Shown here piece by piece: positions 16,254 to 24,558 of a stretch of DNA of 36,889 nt; within the stretch, counting starts at the first letter, position 1, and each line of letters begins with the position of its first letter. Position numbers and translations under genes: made by a program. This DNA is from Pseudomonadota bacterium. GTDB lineage: Bacteria; Pseudomonadota; Gammaproteobacteria; Burkholderiales; Rhodocyclaceae. Where the stretch lies: contig JAFEDJ010000037.1 of assembly GCA_018241685.1 (NCBI GenBank), positions 1 through 36,889 of the forward strand, read 5' to 3'. The notes below the pieces were generated by a model. It saw only the letters and a list, made by a program, of their open reading frames with translations, searched no databases and had not been told where the DNA came from.

Positions 16254-18485
16254 TCAGAACTTCAGCGTCAGCCCCGCGTAGAGCGAACGCCCCATGCCCG
16301 GCACGCCAATGCCATACGGTGCGCCGGCACCGTTGAGGGCCATCGTGGTGCCCTGGCCGATATACGCACCGCCCAGCGGCAACGCATATTGCTTGTTGAA
16401 GGCATTGTCGAGGCCCAGGTCGACGCGGTAGTGCTTCTGGTCGTAGCTGCTACGCAAGTTGAGCAGGCCATAACCGGCGGTACGGATCTCGTTGCGGACC
16501 TGGGACACGTCGTCCTTGGCCTTCACGAAGACCCCTTCGACGCTATTGATCCACGCGTTCACGCGATGCTCGACGGTGAGCCGCGCGTTGAGCGGCATGA
16601 TGTTGTACAGATGGTCGTCGGTCCGCGCGTCCTTGCCGCGCACATAGCCCACGACCGCCTTGCCGGTGACGCTGCCGAAGCCCGCCCCCTCCGCCAGCAG
16701 CACCTGACCGGACAGATCGATGCCGGCGATGCGCGCATCGGTGTTGACCAGCTTCAGGTAATTGAAGCGCTGCGCCGTACAGGTGGTGAGGCAGCGCGCA
16801 TCGATGTAGTTGTCGATATAGGAATAATAGGGCGTGACTTTGAACGCCCAGCGCTGCTGCTCCACGTCGCGGAAATCGGCGCTGACGCTGACGGTATGCG
16901 CCACCTCCGGCTTCAGCGCCACGTCGCCCACATAGCCGTTGCCGTCGTTGAGCCAGTTGTTCATGGTCATCGCCATGCCGTTGGTGGACCACGTGTAGCG
17001 CTCGTAAAGGCTCGGCGAACGGGTCTTGCGCGAATAGCCGCCCTCGAAGACGCGCCCCGCGGCGGGCGTGAAGCGCAGCATCAGCGTCGCGTCCACGTTG
17101 TCGTCGGTCTTGCGGCGGTCGGCTGCGTTGAAGCGCGCCGCATCGGCGCCGTACATCATCGCCATCGTGTTGTAGCCCTGCACCGTGCCGGCATTCATGC
17201 GCAGGGTGCTGCTGCGCAGGCCGGCCAGTGAGGTCCACCGCGGCGTCCATTGGGCTTCCCATTCGCCATACACATCGAAGCGGTCGCGCTGGCCGTCGTT
17301 GATATTCGAGAAGGTATTCGGCGACATCATCATCGAGTTGGCCACCGGCGACCACCAGTCGTCCAGGCGATAGCGCTGGTATTCCGTACCGACGCGCAGC
17401 GTGTCGCGCTCATTGAGGTTGATCTCGGCCTTCAGCTGCGCGCCGATGTTGTTGCCCTTGGTGTCCATCGGCATGCCGGCCACGTTCTTCGCGGCGCCGT
17501 ACCAATACAGCTTGTCATTGCCGAAATCCATCTGGTGGCGGGTCTGCTCCTGATAGATCCGCCCCTGCAGGCTGCCCCACTCGAAAGTCCCCGTGTAATT
17601 GAAGGCGAAGCGGGCACTCTTGTTGTCCGTCATGTCCATGTGCTGGTTCGGGAATCCCTGGTAGGGAATGTGCTGCACCCCGGCCTTCAGCTCGAACAGG
17701 TGGTTGCCATTGCGCAAGGCCACATCCAGCGCCTGGTTGATCGATTTGTAAGCCGACGAGGCGACCTCGTCGCCAGCAATCCAGTGCGCTCCGGCCCGCG
17801 TATCGAGCGCCGTCGTCCCGCTCTTGAACGCCTTGGCCGAACGGTAATTGCGCGACTCCGCCTCCGAGCCTGCGTAGGTGACACTGAGGTTCTCGCTGGC
17901 CCAGGTCGCCGTCGCATTGAAGCCGTGCGCATCGCCATTGGAGCGGTAGAACGCCCCGACCTCGCCGGTCGTGAGATTGCCCTCGCCCGCCGCCGCAAAG
18001 CGTGGCGCACGGGAATCGACGACCACCGTCGCGCCGATGCTGTCGCCGCCCAGGCTCACCGGCCGCACGCCGGAATAAACCTGGATCTCACCGATGCGCG
18101 TGGGATCGATATAGGACAGCGGCGGATTCATGTGATTGCCGCAGGCCGAAATCAGGTCCATGCCATCCACCTGGATGCGGTTGCGGTCGTCCGCCAGGCC
18201 CTGGATGACCGGCAAGCTGGACACGCCACCCGCCGTCGACATCGCCGCCCCCGGCACGCCCAGCAGCAGCGCCGCCGAATCGCTGGTCGCAGCACGCTGG
18301 CGCGCGATCCACGACCGCTCCACGCCCTGCCCACCGCGCAGGGGCTCCACACGCGAGGCCGACACCGCCACCTCCGACAACTCCGCCGGCCCATCCGCCG
18401 CCCACGCGGCCGGAGCGGAAACCAGGGGGAACAACGAGGCAATCATCAGGGCAAGCCGGGAGGGCACGGGCACAACACGTCGCAT
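16254..18485 (-). CDS. TonB-dependent outer-membrane receptor, copper-receptor (OprC/NosA) type
   Basis: A 743-residue outer-membrane receptor: signal peptide ('MRRVVPVPSRLALMIASLFPLVSAPAAWA'), plug domain with 'VIQGLADDRNRIQVDGMDL', and a beta-barrel ending in '...GRSLYAGLTLKF' with the terminal Phe. It resembles the TonB-dependent copper receptor group. 'ACGNHMNPPLSYIDP' in the plug contains a CxxxM pair, and 'NQHMDMTDN' in the barrel holds a His/Met cluster. I recall that OprC binds copper through a CxxxM-HxM site. Here the barrel side reads H-M-D-M, so the geometry differs or M-x-M is used. The barrel has many methionines ('MAMTMNNW', 'NSMMMSPN'). The ATG at 18485 has AAGGAAG upstream; a GTG at 18503 is less likely. 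Substrate is inference. Confidence 0.8.
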   Translation of the reverse strand: MRRVVPVPSRLALMIASLFPLVSAPAAWAADGPAELSEVAVSASRVEPLRGGQGVERSWIARQRAATSDSAALLLGVPGAAMSTAGGVSSLPVIQGLADDRNRIQVDGMDLISACGNHMNPPLSYIDPTRIGEIQVYSGVRPVSLGGDSIGATVVVDSRAPRFAAAGEGNLTTGEVGAFYRSNGDAHGFNATATWASENLSVTYAGSEAESRNYRSAKAFKSGTTALDTRAGAHWIAGDEVASSAYKSINQALDVALRNGNHLFELKAGVQHIPYQGFPNQHMDMTDNKSARFAFNYTGTFEWGSLQGRIYQEQTRHQMDFGNDKLYWYGAAKNVAGMPMDTKGNNIGAQLKAEINLNERDTLRVGTEYQRYRLDDWWSPVANSMMMSPNTFSNINDGQRDRFDVYGEWEAQWTPRWTSLAGLRSSTLRMNAGTVQGYNTMAMMYGADAARFNAADRRKTDDNVDATLMLRFTPAAGRVFEGGYSRKTRSPSLYERYTWSTNGMAMTMNNWLNDGNGYVGDVALKPEVAHTVSVSADFRDVEQQRWAFKVTPYYSYIDNYIDARCLTTCTAQRFNYLKLVNTDARIAGIDLSGQVLLAEGAGFGSVTGKAVVGYVRGKDARTDDHLYNIMPLNARLTVEHRVNAWINSVEGVFVKAKDDVSQVRNEIRTAGYGLLNLRSSYDQKHYRVDLGLDNAFNKQYALPLGGAYIGQGTTMALNGAGAPYGIGVPGMGRSLYAGLTLKF

Positions 18486-18547
18486 GGGGACTTCCTTATC
18501 CACTCAATTTCGTCAGGCCCGGATTCTCTTACCTCGCGAAATGATTG

Positions 18548-18990
18548 CCGATGCGACAAGATGCCGCAGTGTGACGGCGGCATGAGGCTTCAATGGCGGC
18601 GGATGGAAGCATGTTTGATCGTGCCGATGTCATGTTAACAGCAGCGGATCGAATGTTGGCCGGTGAACGGACATCGTGCACGCGGCAACATGCCGTGTTG
18701 CGACGTCAACATGCTTCGAGGCGCCGACGACACTCGATAACGAGCTATCAAAATGACATGTTCGACACCCGATCTAAAAGCCCAGCATGCGCAACATTGA
18801 TCATTGCGGCGTCAACATCGAATATCGCGCGGCCAACATTCAATACTGACAGGCGCGCCATGCTATATGGCAATAGCGATATTCGATGTTCACTCCGCAA
18901 CATCGTCCGTTCACGCAGCAAGTTGCTTGCGGGGCGGAACGATATGCATCGTGCGCTGCTCACTCACTTATCTGCGCGCAACACCATCGC
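18548..18990. repeat. Degenerate tandem array, 21-bp period, dyad unit ATGTT-N8-AACAT
   Basis: ATGTT occurs at 18611, 18632, 18653, 18758 and 18886; its reverse complement AACAT occurs at 18687, 18708, 18793, 18814, 18835 and 18899. Neighbouring copies are 21 bases apart (18611/18632/18653; 18687/18708; 18793/18814/18835) and the rest fall on the same 21-base lattice within one or two bases. The unit is ATGTT-N8-AACAT-N3, complete at 18886-18903 and nearly so at 18695-18712 (GTGTT). Degenerate units extend to both sides (for example 18569, 18907). A 166-codon plus-strand frame (18593-19093) is open across the array, but one-base slips between units break any constant heptapeptide, and it has no ribosome site, so I do not call it a gene. 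The array fills most of the gap between a receptor gene and an OmpA-family gene. Confidence 0.7.
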
Positions 18991-19211
18991 GTCGCACCCC
19001 GCGCAGGGAGGATCCACCGATTGTCGCAACGCCATATGCCGAATGACACCCCATTCAGAGCAATTCATTCCGCATCCAAATATGAAAATGTGAACTGCTC
19101 CGCTGTGAAGATGTCGTCCCAAAACCGAGAATAAGGGGCAGTGTTCGGCCAGGTGCTGAAGAGCCAGTGATACGGCCTTCAGCTCTTTCAATCACAAGAG
19201 AAAGGGAGGAC
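18991..19211 (+). promoter_or_regulatory. Leader of the OmpA-family gene
   Basis: No gene is supported here. The stretch is AT-richer than its surroundings and ends in a strong ribosome site (GGGAGGA, 19204-19210) for the gene at 19212. GCTGAAG (19155-19161) and CTTCAGC (19177-19183) can pair in the presumed untranslated leader. A promoter is expected between about 19040 and 19130, but no hexamers were clear enough to call. Confidence 0.4.
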
Positions 19212-20252
19212 ATGTTGCACAAGTTCATTCAAGGTGCGCGCGCATCGTTCATCGCCGCTTCGGCGATGGCGCTTTTTCAAGCAGCCCATGCGGGAGACTT
19301 CCCGAAGGACGTCCCGGGATCGACCGATCCGGCACTCATCAAGCGCTTCGCCGGTTCCACCTTGATCGGCTACAAGGCCGAGCCGTGGGAGGCTGCGCGC
19401 TTGCCGACGTCTGCGGTCATCAACAAAGACATACAGGGCAAGCCGTTCCGGGATGTGGTCACAGTAGAGGGCAAGCGCACGCGCGCTGTTTACCTGTCAC
19501 CGGCCGGCAAGAGCCCGCTGGAGGTCTATCGCAACCACGAGCAGGCATTGAGCGCAGCCGGGTTCAAAAAGAAATTCTCGTGCGAGGTGGCGTGCAGCGA
19601 TCAGTACTTCGCCTTGACACCCCTTGAATTCGACAAAGGCCTCTTGTGGTCGCGCGGATCCGTTCCCGCAGTGGGGTCAAGTGCCACATACAACCCGGAT
19701 GCCGCAATCACGTTCGAAGACGGGCGCATGTGGGTCGGCTCGCTGACCCAGGGCGGCGTCGAGAAATGGGTGTTGCTGTATGTGAGCAAGGCGGTCAACT
19801 CGAACACCAACTACAGCGCGGCCTTTATCGAAGTGGTGGAGCCCAAGGCCATGCAGACAGGGCAGGTGACCGTGCTGAAGGCGTCCGACATCCAGTCCGG
19901 CCTGCAGAAGGAAGGCAAGGTGGCCTTCTATGGCCTGTACTTCGATACCGGCAAGGCCGAGATCAAGCCCAACTCCAAACAGCAACTCGAAGAGATGGGC
20001 AAGTTGCTCAAGTCGCAGCCGTCTTTGCAGGTCTATGTGGTGGGGCACACCGATGGGCAGGGCCAGCTCGACGCCAATCTGCAGCTTTCGCAACAGCGCG
20101 CCCAGGCAGTGGTCGATGCCCTGGTCAAGGATCAGCGCATCGAAGCCAGGCGTTTGATGGCAAAAGGGGTGGCCAGCCTCGCACCGCTGGATACGAACGC
20201 GACCGAAGACGGGCGTGCACGCAATCGGCGGGTAGAGTTGGTGGTGCGCTGA
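19212..20252 (+). CDS. OmpA-family outer-membrane protein with DUF4892-like N-terminal domain
   Basis: A 346-residue envelope protein. The signal peptide 'MLHKFIQGARASFIAASAMALFQAAHA' is followed by a roughly 190-residue domain ('FPKDVPGSTDPALIKRF...' to '...SAAFIEVVEPK') of DUF4892 type. The C-terminal OmpA domain includes 'LYFDTGKAEIKPNSKQQLEEM', 'VVGHTDGQG', 'LSQQRAQAVVDAL' and 'NRRVELVV', which bind peptidoglycan. The ATG at 19212 is set by the GGGAGGA site; a GTG at 19167 in the same frame would hide the signal peptide. It converges with the carbonic anhydrase gene, 14 bases away. The role is probably structural anchoring of the outer membrane; no ligand is apparent. Confidence 0.87.
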   Translation: MLHKFIQGARASFIAASAMALFQAAHAGDFPKDVPGSTDPALIKRFAGSTLIGYKAEPWEAARLPTSAVINKDIQGKPFRDVVTVEGKRTRAVYLSPAGKSPLEVYRNHEQALSAAGFKKKFSCEVACSDQYFALTPLEFDKGLLWSRGSVPAVGSSATYNPDAAITFEDGRMWVGSLTQGGVEKWVLLYVSKAVNSNTNYSAAFIEVVEPKAMQTGQVTVLKASDIQSGLQKEGKVAFYGLYFDTGKAEIKPNSKQQLEEMGKLLKSQPSLQVYVVGHTDGQGQLDANLQLSQQRAQAVVDALVKDQRIEARRLMAKGVASLAPLDTNATEDGRARNRRVELVVR

Positions 20253-20266
20253 AGCCGGCTGGCCCC

Positions 20267-20941
20267 CTACCCGACCATCGCCTGAATGGATGCCTTGTCG
20301 TTCAGCCAGGTGTCCTCGAAGAAGGTGACTTCGCCGGTGGCCAGGTCATGTTTGGCGCCAATGATGCCGATCTTGCCGGCGGCGATCATGTGTTCGAGGA
20401 TGTAGCTGCGGTTGATGATCGAGCGCACCGAATGGCGTACGTTCAGGTTGGCAACATTCTCGACGAACGCGGTGTTCTTCGAATTGCGCTTTGCCGGTTC
20501 CAGGGTCTGGCTCTCCTGGTACACGGCGGGCTGGATCTTCGACAGCAGTTCGGTCAGGTTCCCGAGCTCCACGTGGTCGCAGGCGCCCTTGATGGCGCCG
20601 CAACCGCTGTGTCCGAGCACCACGATGAGTCTCGACCCGGCCACGTTGCAGGCAAACTCGAGGCTGCCGAGGATGTCGGTGTTGATCACGTTGCCGGCGA
20701 TACGCACCGAGAAGATATCCCCGAGGCCCTGGTCGAAGATGAGTTCGGCCGATGTACGGCTGTCGATGCAGCTGACGATGGTGGCGAACGGCCATTGACC
20801 ATCGCGCGTCTCATTGGCCTGCTGCAACAGGTCGCGGCTCACGCGCAGGTTGTTGACGAAGCGTGCGTTGCCTTCCTTGAGGAACTGCAGGGCGAGTGCC
20901 GGGGTGACGGTGGCCTGGGTGTCGAGGGTATGCGTTTTCAT
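20267..20941 (-). CDS. Beta-class carbonic anhydrase
   Basis: A 224-residue cytosolic zinc enzyme that interconverts CO2 and bicarbonate. Zinc and catalytic residues are present: C58, D60 and R62 in 'SCIDSRT', and H111 and C114 in 'GHSGCGAIKG'. The overall pattern ('FATIVSCIDSR', 'IAGNVINTDILGSLEFA', 'VVLGHSGCG') is that of the Can/CynT family; no cyanase gene is nearby. It is divergent from a LysR gene with 106 bases between, containing an AT-rich dyad, which suggests control by that regulator. Confidence 0.93.
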   Translation of the reverse strand: MKTHTLDTQATVTPALALQFLKEGNARFVNNLRVSRDLLQQANETRDGQWPFATIVSCIDSRTSAELIFDQGLGDIFSVRIAGNVINTDILGSLEFACNVAGSRLIVVLGHSGCGAIKGACDHVELGNLTELLSKIQPAVYQESQTLEPAKRNSKNTAFVENVANLNVRHSVRSIINRSYILEHMIAAGKIGIIGAKHDLATGEVTFFEDTWLNDKASIQAMVG

Positions 20942-21010
20942 GGTGGGTCGTGTCTGGCTTTCCAGCGATTGGGCTGGGTCGCATACTACCGACGGGAGAA
21001 AATAAGCAAT

Positions 21011-21047
21011 AATCGATATTTACGATGATGTTGATCGATAAATATCT
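21011..21047. promoter_or_regulatory. AT-rich dyad in the carbonic anhydrase / LysR intergenic region
   Basis: GATATTTA (21015-21022) and TAAATATC (21039-21046) are inverted repeats 16 bases apart, with further ATCGAT copies inside. The site touches the LysR start and is the only AT-rich block in the 106-base divergent region. It is a likely autoregulatory operator for the LysR protein. Confidence 0.5.
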
Positions 21048-21962
21048 ATGAATGCCACCTTTCGCCAGTTGCGCCTCTTCCTGGCGCTGGCCGAGCGCGG
21101 CAGTATCACCGCAGCTGCCGAGGCCTGCCATGTCACCCAGCCGACGGTGTCGATGCAATTGCGCGAGCTGGCCGAGGCCGCCGGTCTGCCTCTTTACGAG
21201 CAGATCGGCAAACGTCTGTTCCTGACCCCTGCCGGCGAGGCGCTGGCCGCAACGGCACGGGCGATGCTCGACGAGTGGCTCACCTTCGAGCAGACCCTCA
21301 ATGCCATGAAGGGGCTGGAACAGGGACGCCTGCGCGTCGCGCTGGTGAGCACCGCGAAATACTTTGTGCCGCGCCTGCTGGGCAGCTTTTGTACGGAGCA
21401 TCCGAACATCGAGATTGCCCTCGAGATCCTGAATCGCGACGGTGTGGTCGCGCGCCTGCGCGAGAACCGTGATGATCTATACATCATGTCGATGCCGCCC
21501 GAGAATCTCGATCTCGAACAGCACGCGTTCCTGCCCAATCCACTGGTCCTGATTGCCCCCGAGGAGCACCGCCTGAAGGGGCGCCAGCTGAAACTTGCCG
21601 ACCTCTCGGCCGAGCGCTTCATCCTGCGGGAGCGTGGTTCGGGCACACGCCTGGCATGCGACGCGTTTTTCTCGCGCGCAGCCTTCGTACCGGAAGTCAG
21701 GCTCGAGTTGGGCAGCAATGAGGCGATCAAGCAGGCGGTTGCCGGTGGCCTCGGCCTTGCCGTGATCTCGCGCCACGCGCTTGCGGCGCGGCTCGCGGAC
21801 GATCAGCTGACCATCCTGAATGTGGACGGCTTTCCACTCCAATCCCGGTGGTTCACACTTTACCCACGCGGCAAAAGGCTTTCTCCGGTTGCGGCAGTGT
21901 TTCTCGATCACCTCACACGAACGGCGCTGGAATGGAGTGAGCGGCGCGAGTCGGGCTCATAG
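21048..21962 (+). CDS. LysR-family regulator, CbbR-like
   Basis: A 304-residue regulator. The N-terminal winged helix-turn-helix ('FRQLRLFLALAERGSITAAAEACHVTQPTVSMQLRELAEAAGLPLYEQIGKRLFLTPAG' overall) spans about residues 4-64 and resembles CbbR/CmpR, regulators of CO2 fixation and inorganic carbon. The effector domain starts at about 91 ('GRLRVALVSTAKYFVPRLLG', also CbbR-like). Divergence from a carbonic anhydrase gene fits a role in CO2/bicarbonate response. No RuBisCO gene is in the window. Family certain; the carbon link is inference from context and sequence style. Confidence 0.88.
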   Translation: MNATFRQLRLFLALAERGSITAAAEACHVTQPTVSMQLRELAEAAGLPLYEQIGKRLFLTPAGEALAATARAMLDEWLTFEQTLNAMKGLEQGRLRVALVSTAKYFVPRLLGSFCTEHPNIEIALEILNRDGVVARLRENRDDLYIMSMPPENLDLEQHAFLPNPLVLIAPEEHRLKGRQLKLADLSAERFILRERGSGTRLACDAFFSRAAFVPEVRLELGSNEAIKQAVAGGLGLAVISRHALAARLADDQLTILNVDGFPLQSRWFTLYPRGKRLSPVAAVFLDHLTRTALEWSERRESGS

Positions 21963-21996
21963 GCGGCAAGGAAAATCGGGACGATACAAAGTGCAC

Positions 21997-22506
21997 ATGC
22001 TGATCCGCAGCGCCCAACCTGAAGACGCCGAGCGCATCGGTTCGATCCGCGTCGCGGCCTGGCAGGCGGGCTATCGTGCCCTCCTGCCAGCCGCCTATCT
22101 CGCCGCCCTCGACCCGGGGGCGAATCTCGATGGGCTTCGCGCAGCCTTGCGCGCGGATACGCCGCCATTCACGCTTCGCATCGCGGAAATTGACGGGCAG
22201 CCGATCGCATTCTCGATCCTGGGCCGCCCACGTTATGACGCCGATCAGTCCGTTGCCGAGCTATGGGCCTTGAATGTTCACCCTGCGTACTGGCGAAAAG
22301 GCGCAGGCCAAGGGCTGGTGAGACAGGCCGTCCTCGACGCCAGAGAACAGCAGTTCGCCCGCCTGGAACTCTGGTGCATGCGCGACAACCCGGCCGCCCG
22401 GCACCTGTACGAAAGTTGTGCCTTCGTGCTCAACGGGCAGGTTCGCACCATCGACGCACTGACGGGCTACCCACTGCATGAGCTAGCGTATGCGTTGGCG
22501 CTTTGA
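21997..22506 (+). CDS. GNAT-family N-acetyltransferase
   Basis: A 169-residue acetyl-CoA-dependent acetyltransferase. The fold is shown by 'MLIRSAQPEDAERIGSIRVAAWQAGYRALLP' at the start, 'AELWALNVHPAYWRKGAGQGLV', which contains the acetyl-CoA pyrophosphate loop (R-K-G-A-G-Q-G), and 'LELWCMRDNPAARHLYESCAFV'. The acceptor is unknown. The ATG at 21997 opens the conserved domain; GTG at 21991 is also in frame. No strong ribosome site is visible. It follows the CbbR-like gene by 34 bases and converges with the HD-domain gene. Confidence 0.85.
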   Translation: MLIRSAQPEDAERIGSIRVAAWQAGYRALLPAAYLAALDPGANLDGLRAALRADTPPFTLRIAEIDGQPIAFSILGRPRYDADQSVAELWALNVHPAYWRKGAGQGLVRQAVLDAREQQFARLELWCMRDNPAARHLYESCAFVLNGQVRTIDALTGYPLHELAYALAL

Positions 22507-22520
22507 CCGCATGGCACGCC

Positions 22521-23108
22521 TCACACCTGCCCGGCAGCAAAATGCTGCGTTACCCACTCCTCACACACCGCCCACAACTGCGGCGCGCCTCTCCTGATAA
22601 CCGGCCCATAGCGCGACAAGACCTGTTCCAGTGAAACGCCGCTCTCCGTCCAGGTTCCGCCGCCGGTGACAACGTTGATCAGCAGCGGCTGGAAGCGGTC
22701 GAGGGCCTTGGCGAACTGCGCATCCTCGCTCTCCGCCCGCTCGAATTCCTGCCACAGGGCCAGCAGTTCGTCGCCTTGCGGCTGCGGCAAGAGGCCGAAC
22801 AGGCGCGCCGCGGCGACCGCTTCCTGTTCGGCCTGCAATTCGGGCGATGACCCGCCATGGATCGGAAAGTCGCCGACGTCGATCTCGACGATGTCATGGA
22901 TCAGGAGCATGCGCAGGACGCGGTTGGTATCCACGGGTCCGCTGGCGTATTCGCCGAGCAGCAGGGCATACATTGCCAGGTGCCAGGAGTGTTCGGCGGA
23001 GTTTTCCTTGCGGCTTTTGTCGAGCAGCGGCGATTGCCGTACGACGGATTTCAGGCGGTCGATTTCCCGCAGGAAGTTCAGCTGCTTTTCGAGTGTCGTG
23101 GATTGCAT
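22521..23108 (-). CDS. HD-domain hydrolase, YfbR/HDDC2-like (5'-deoxynucleotidase type)
   Basis: A 195-residue metal-dependent phosphohydrolase. HD-superfamily residues are visible as H40 and H43 in 'SAEHSWHLA' and the H71-D72 pair in 'LLIHDIVEIDVGD', the layout of YfbR/HDDC2 nucleotidases that remove phosphate from deoxynucleoside monophosphates. 'DKSRKENSAEHSW' is strongly conserved in this group. It is followed by a LysR gene upstream on the same strand (6-base gap). The substrate is inferred from the family. Confidence 0.85.
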   Translation of the reverse strand: MQSTTLEKQLNFLREIDRLKSVVRQSPLLDKSRKENSAEHSWHLAMYALLLGEYASGPVDTNRVLRMLLIHDIVEIDVGDFPIHGGSSPELQAEQEAVAAARLFGLLPQPQGDELLALWQEFERAESEDAQFAKALDRFQPLLINVVTGGGTWTESGVSLEQVLSRYGPVIRRGAPQLWAVCEEWVTQHFAAGQV

Positions 23109-23113
23109 GATTT

Positions 23114-23992
23114 TCAGATCGTCAGGAGGTCTGCGAAGGTCTGTCCGAGCAATGTCGGCTGGATCGGGAGGACAAGAGCACAGGTGGATCTGGCATCTTC
23201 GTCGCTCAGGCGCACGAAGACGACGCCCTGATTGCCTAGCGTCGTCATCCGCTCAGGCACGATGGCGATCCCGCGCCCGGCGGCAACGAGGTTCAGCATC
23301 GAGGTCTTGGGGGAGACGATCCGGGCGGTGCTGGGCACAAAGCCGCGCTTCAGGCACAGATCCGTGACGACCCGCGCCAGGCCGCCGCGCTCCCGATAGA
23401 CGGCGGAGACGAACCGTTCGTGCTGCAGGCTGGCCACCGTGACGCAGCCTTGCGTTGCCATCGGATGGTCTGCGGGAAAAGCGACCCACAAAGGCTCGGC
23501 CGCCAACTCGACAAAGCGCACACGCGAATCCCGCCGCAGCACGGGCAGCCGGATGACACCCACATCGGCGTTGCCATTGGCCACCAGCGAGACCTGCTCC
23601 TCGGACGACGCCCGGTCGAGCTCGATCCGCGCCTTTGGACAGCGGACGGTGAACGCGTCGAGAACCGGCATCAAACTCGGCGCCGGAATCGTGCTGGAGT
23701 GCAGCAGCTTCAGCACACCCGACTCGCCGCGCGCCAGCTGTAGACCTTCCTCCGCGGCGGATGCCAGGGTCTTCGGAATGCTCGCGACCCGTTCCCGATA
23801 GACCGCGCCGGCCGGCGTCAATCGCACGCCGCGCGGTTCCCGCTCGAACAGGATGAAGCCCAACTCCTCTTCCAGTTGCGAGATCTGCCGGCTCAAGGCC
23901 GACTGCGCAATGAACAGGCTGGCAGCCGCCTGGGTGAAGCCGCCGAGATCGGCAACGGTCAGGAAATACTGGATTTGCCGAAAGCTGGGCAT
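23114..23992 (-). CDS. LysR-family transcriptional regulator
   Basis: A 292-residue regulator with an N-terminal winged helix-turn-helix ('MPSFRQIQYFLTVADLGGFTQAAASLFIAQSALSRQISQLEEELGFILFER' in outline, about 1-60) and a LysR substrate-binding domain. I start it at the ATG at 23992; the open frame extends upstream to 24070 but those residues are not family-like. It is divergent from a small DMT-type membrane protein, with an inverted repeat between them, so it probably regulates that gene. The ligand is unknown. The HD-domain gene lies 5 bases downstream and may be co-transcribed. Confidence 0.88.
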   Translation of the reverse strand: MPSFRQIQYFLTVADLGGFTQAAASLFIAQSALSRQISQLEEELGFILFEREPRGVRLTPAGAVYRERVASIPKTLASAAEEGLQLARGESGVLKLLHSSTIPAPSLMPVLDAFTVRCPKARIELDRASSEEQVSLVANGNADVGVIRLPVLRRDSRVRFVELAAEPLWVAFPADHPMATQGCVTVASLQHERFVSAVYRERGGLARVVTDLCLKRGFVPSTARIVSPKTSMLNLVAAGRGIAIVPERMTTLGNQGVVFVRLSDEDARSTCALVLPIQPTLLGQTFADLLTI

Positions 23993-24022
23993 GCCGAAAC
24001 GAGATGAATAGAGGGCCGATTT

Positions 24023-24039
24023 GGTATTTGTCTTATACC
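24023..24039. promoter_or_regulatory. Inverted repeat between LysR and DMT genes, candidate operator
   Basis: GGTAT (24023-24027) and ATACC (24035-24039) separated by 7 bases: a short dyad of the size LysR proteins bind. It lies in the 96-base divergent intergenic region, 30 bases from the LysR start. Confidence 0.4.
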
Positions 24040-24088
24040 GACCCGCTCCACAGAATGAAACACCCCACACATTTCTGCGGAATCATTC

Positions 24089-24541
24089 ATGTCCATCACG
24101 TCCCACGCCCTGTCGTACCTGCTGGTGGTGTTGGCGGGCGCGAGCGTCGCGCTGCAACAACTGCTCAACGCCAATCTTCGCGCACATCTCGGCTCCCCGT
24201 GGTGGGCCGGGTCCGTCAGCTATCTGGTGGGCCTGGCGGCAATGCTCGCCGTCGCCCTCATCGCACCGGGGCCGCGTTTCAGCGAATCGTTTTCCGGGGC
24301 AGCGCCCTGGACCTCGTGGACCGGCGGCCTGTTCGGAGCCCTCTTCATCGGCATCGCCATCCTGATGGTCCCGCGACTGGGCGCGGCAACCACACTGGCC
24401 CTGATCGTCGTCGGGCAGATGATCGGCTCCCTCGCCTTCGACCACTTCGGCGTGCTGGGCATCCAGCAGCAGCCCGCCACGCTGATCCGGATGGCCGGCG
24501 CAGCGTGTCTGATTCTGGGCGTGGTGCTGATCCGCGCCTGA
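24089..24541 (+). CDS. DMT-type small membrane transporter (DUF606/YdcZ family)
   Basis: A 150-residue integral membrane protein with five predicted hydrophobic segments. The pattern 'LAGASVALQQLLNANLRAHLGSPWWAGSVSYLVG' and 'LIVVGQMIGSLAFDHFGVLGIQQQPATLIRMAGAACLILGVVLI' is that of the DUF606 (YdcZ) branch of the drug/metabolite transporter superfamily, which are half-size and work as dimers. The substrate is unknown. It is divergent from the LysR gene at 23114-23992. Confidence 0.87.
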   Translation: MSITSHALSYLLVVLAGASVALQQLLNANLRAHLGSPWWAGSVSYLVGLAAMLAVALIAPGPRFSESFSGAAPWTSWTGGLFGALFIGIAILMVPRLGAATTLALIVVGQMIGSLAFDHFGVLGIQQQPATLIRMAGAACLILGVVLIRA

Positions 24542-24558
24542 GGTCTCGCCCGCCTTCG

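Noticed and set aside
18593..19093. 166-codon open frame on the plus strand over the 21-bp array
   Set aside because: Its heptapeptide pattern follows from the 21-bp DNA period and is lost where the array slips by one base; there is no ribosome site and no recognisable domain. I report the DNA repeat instead of a gene.
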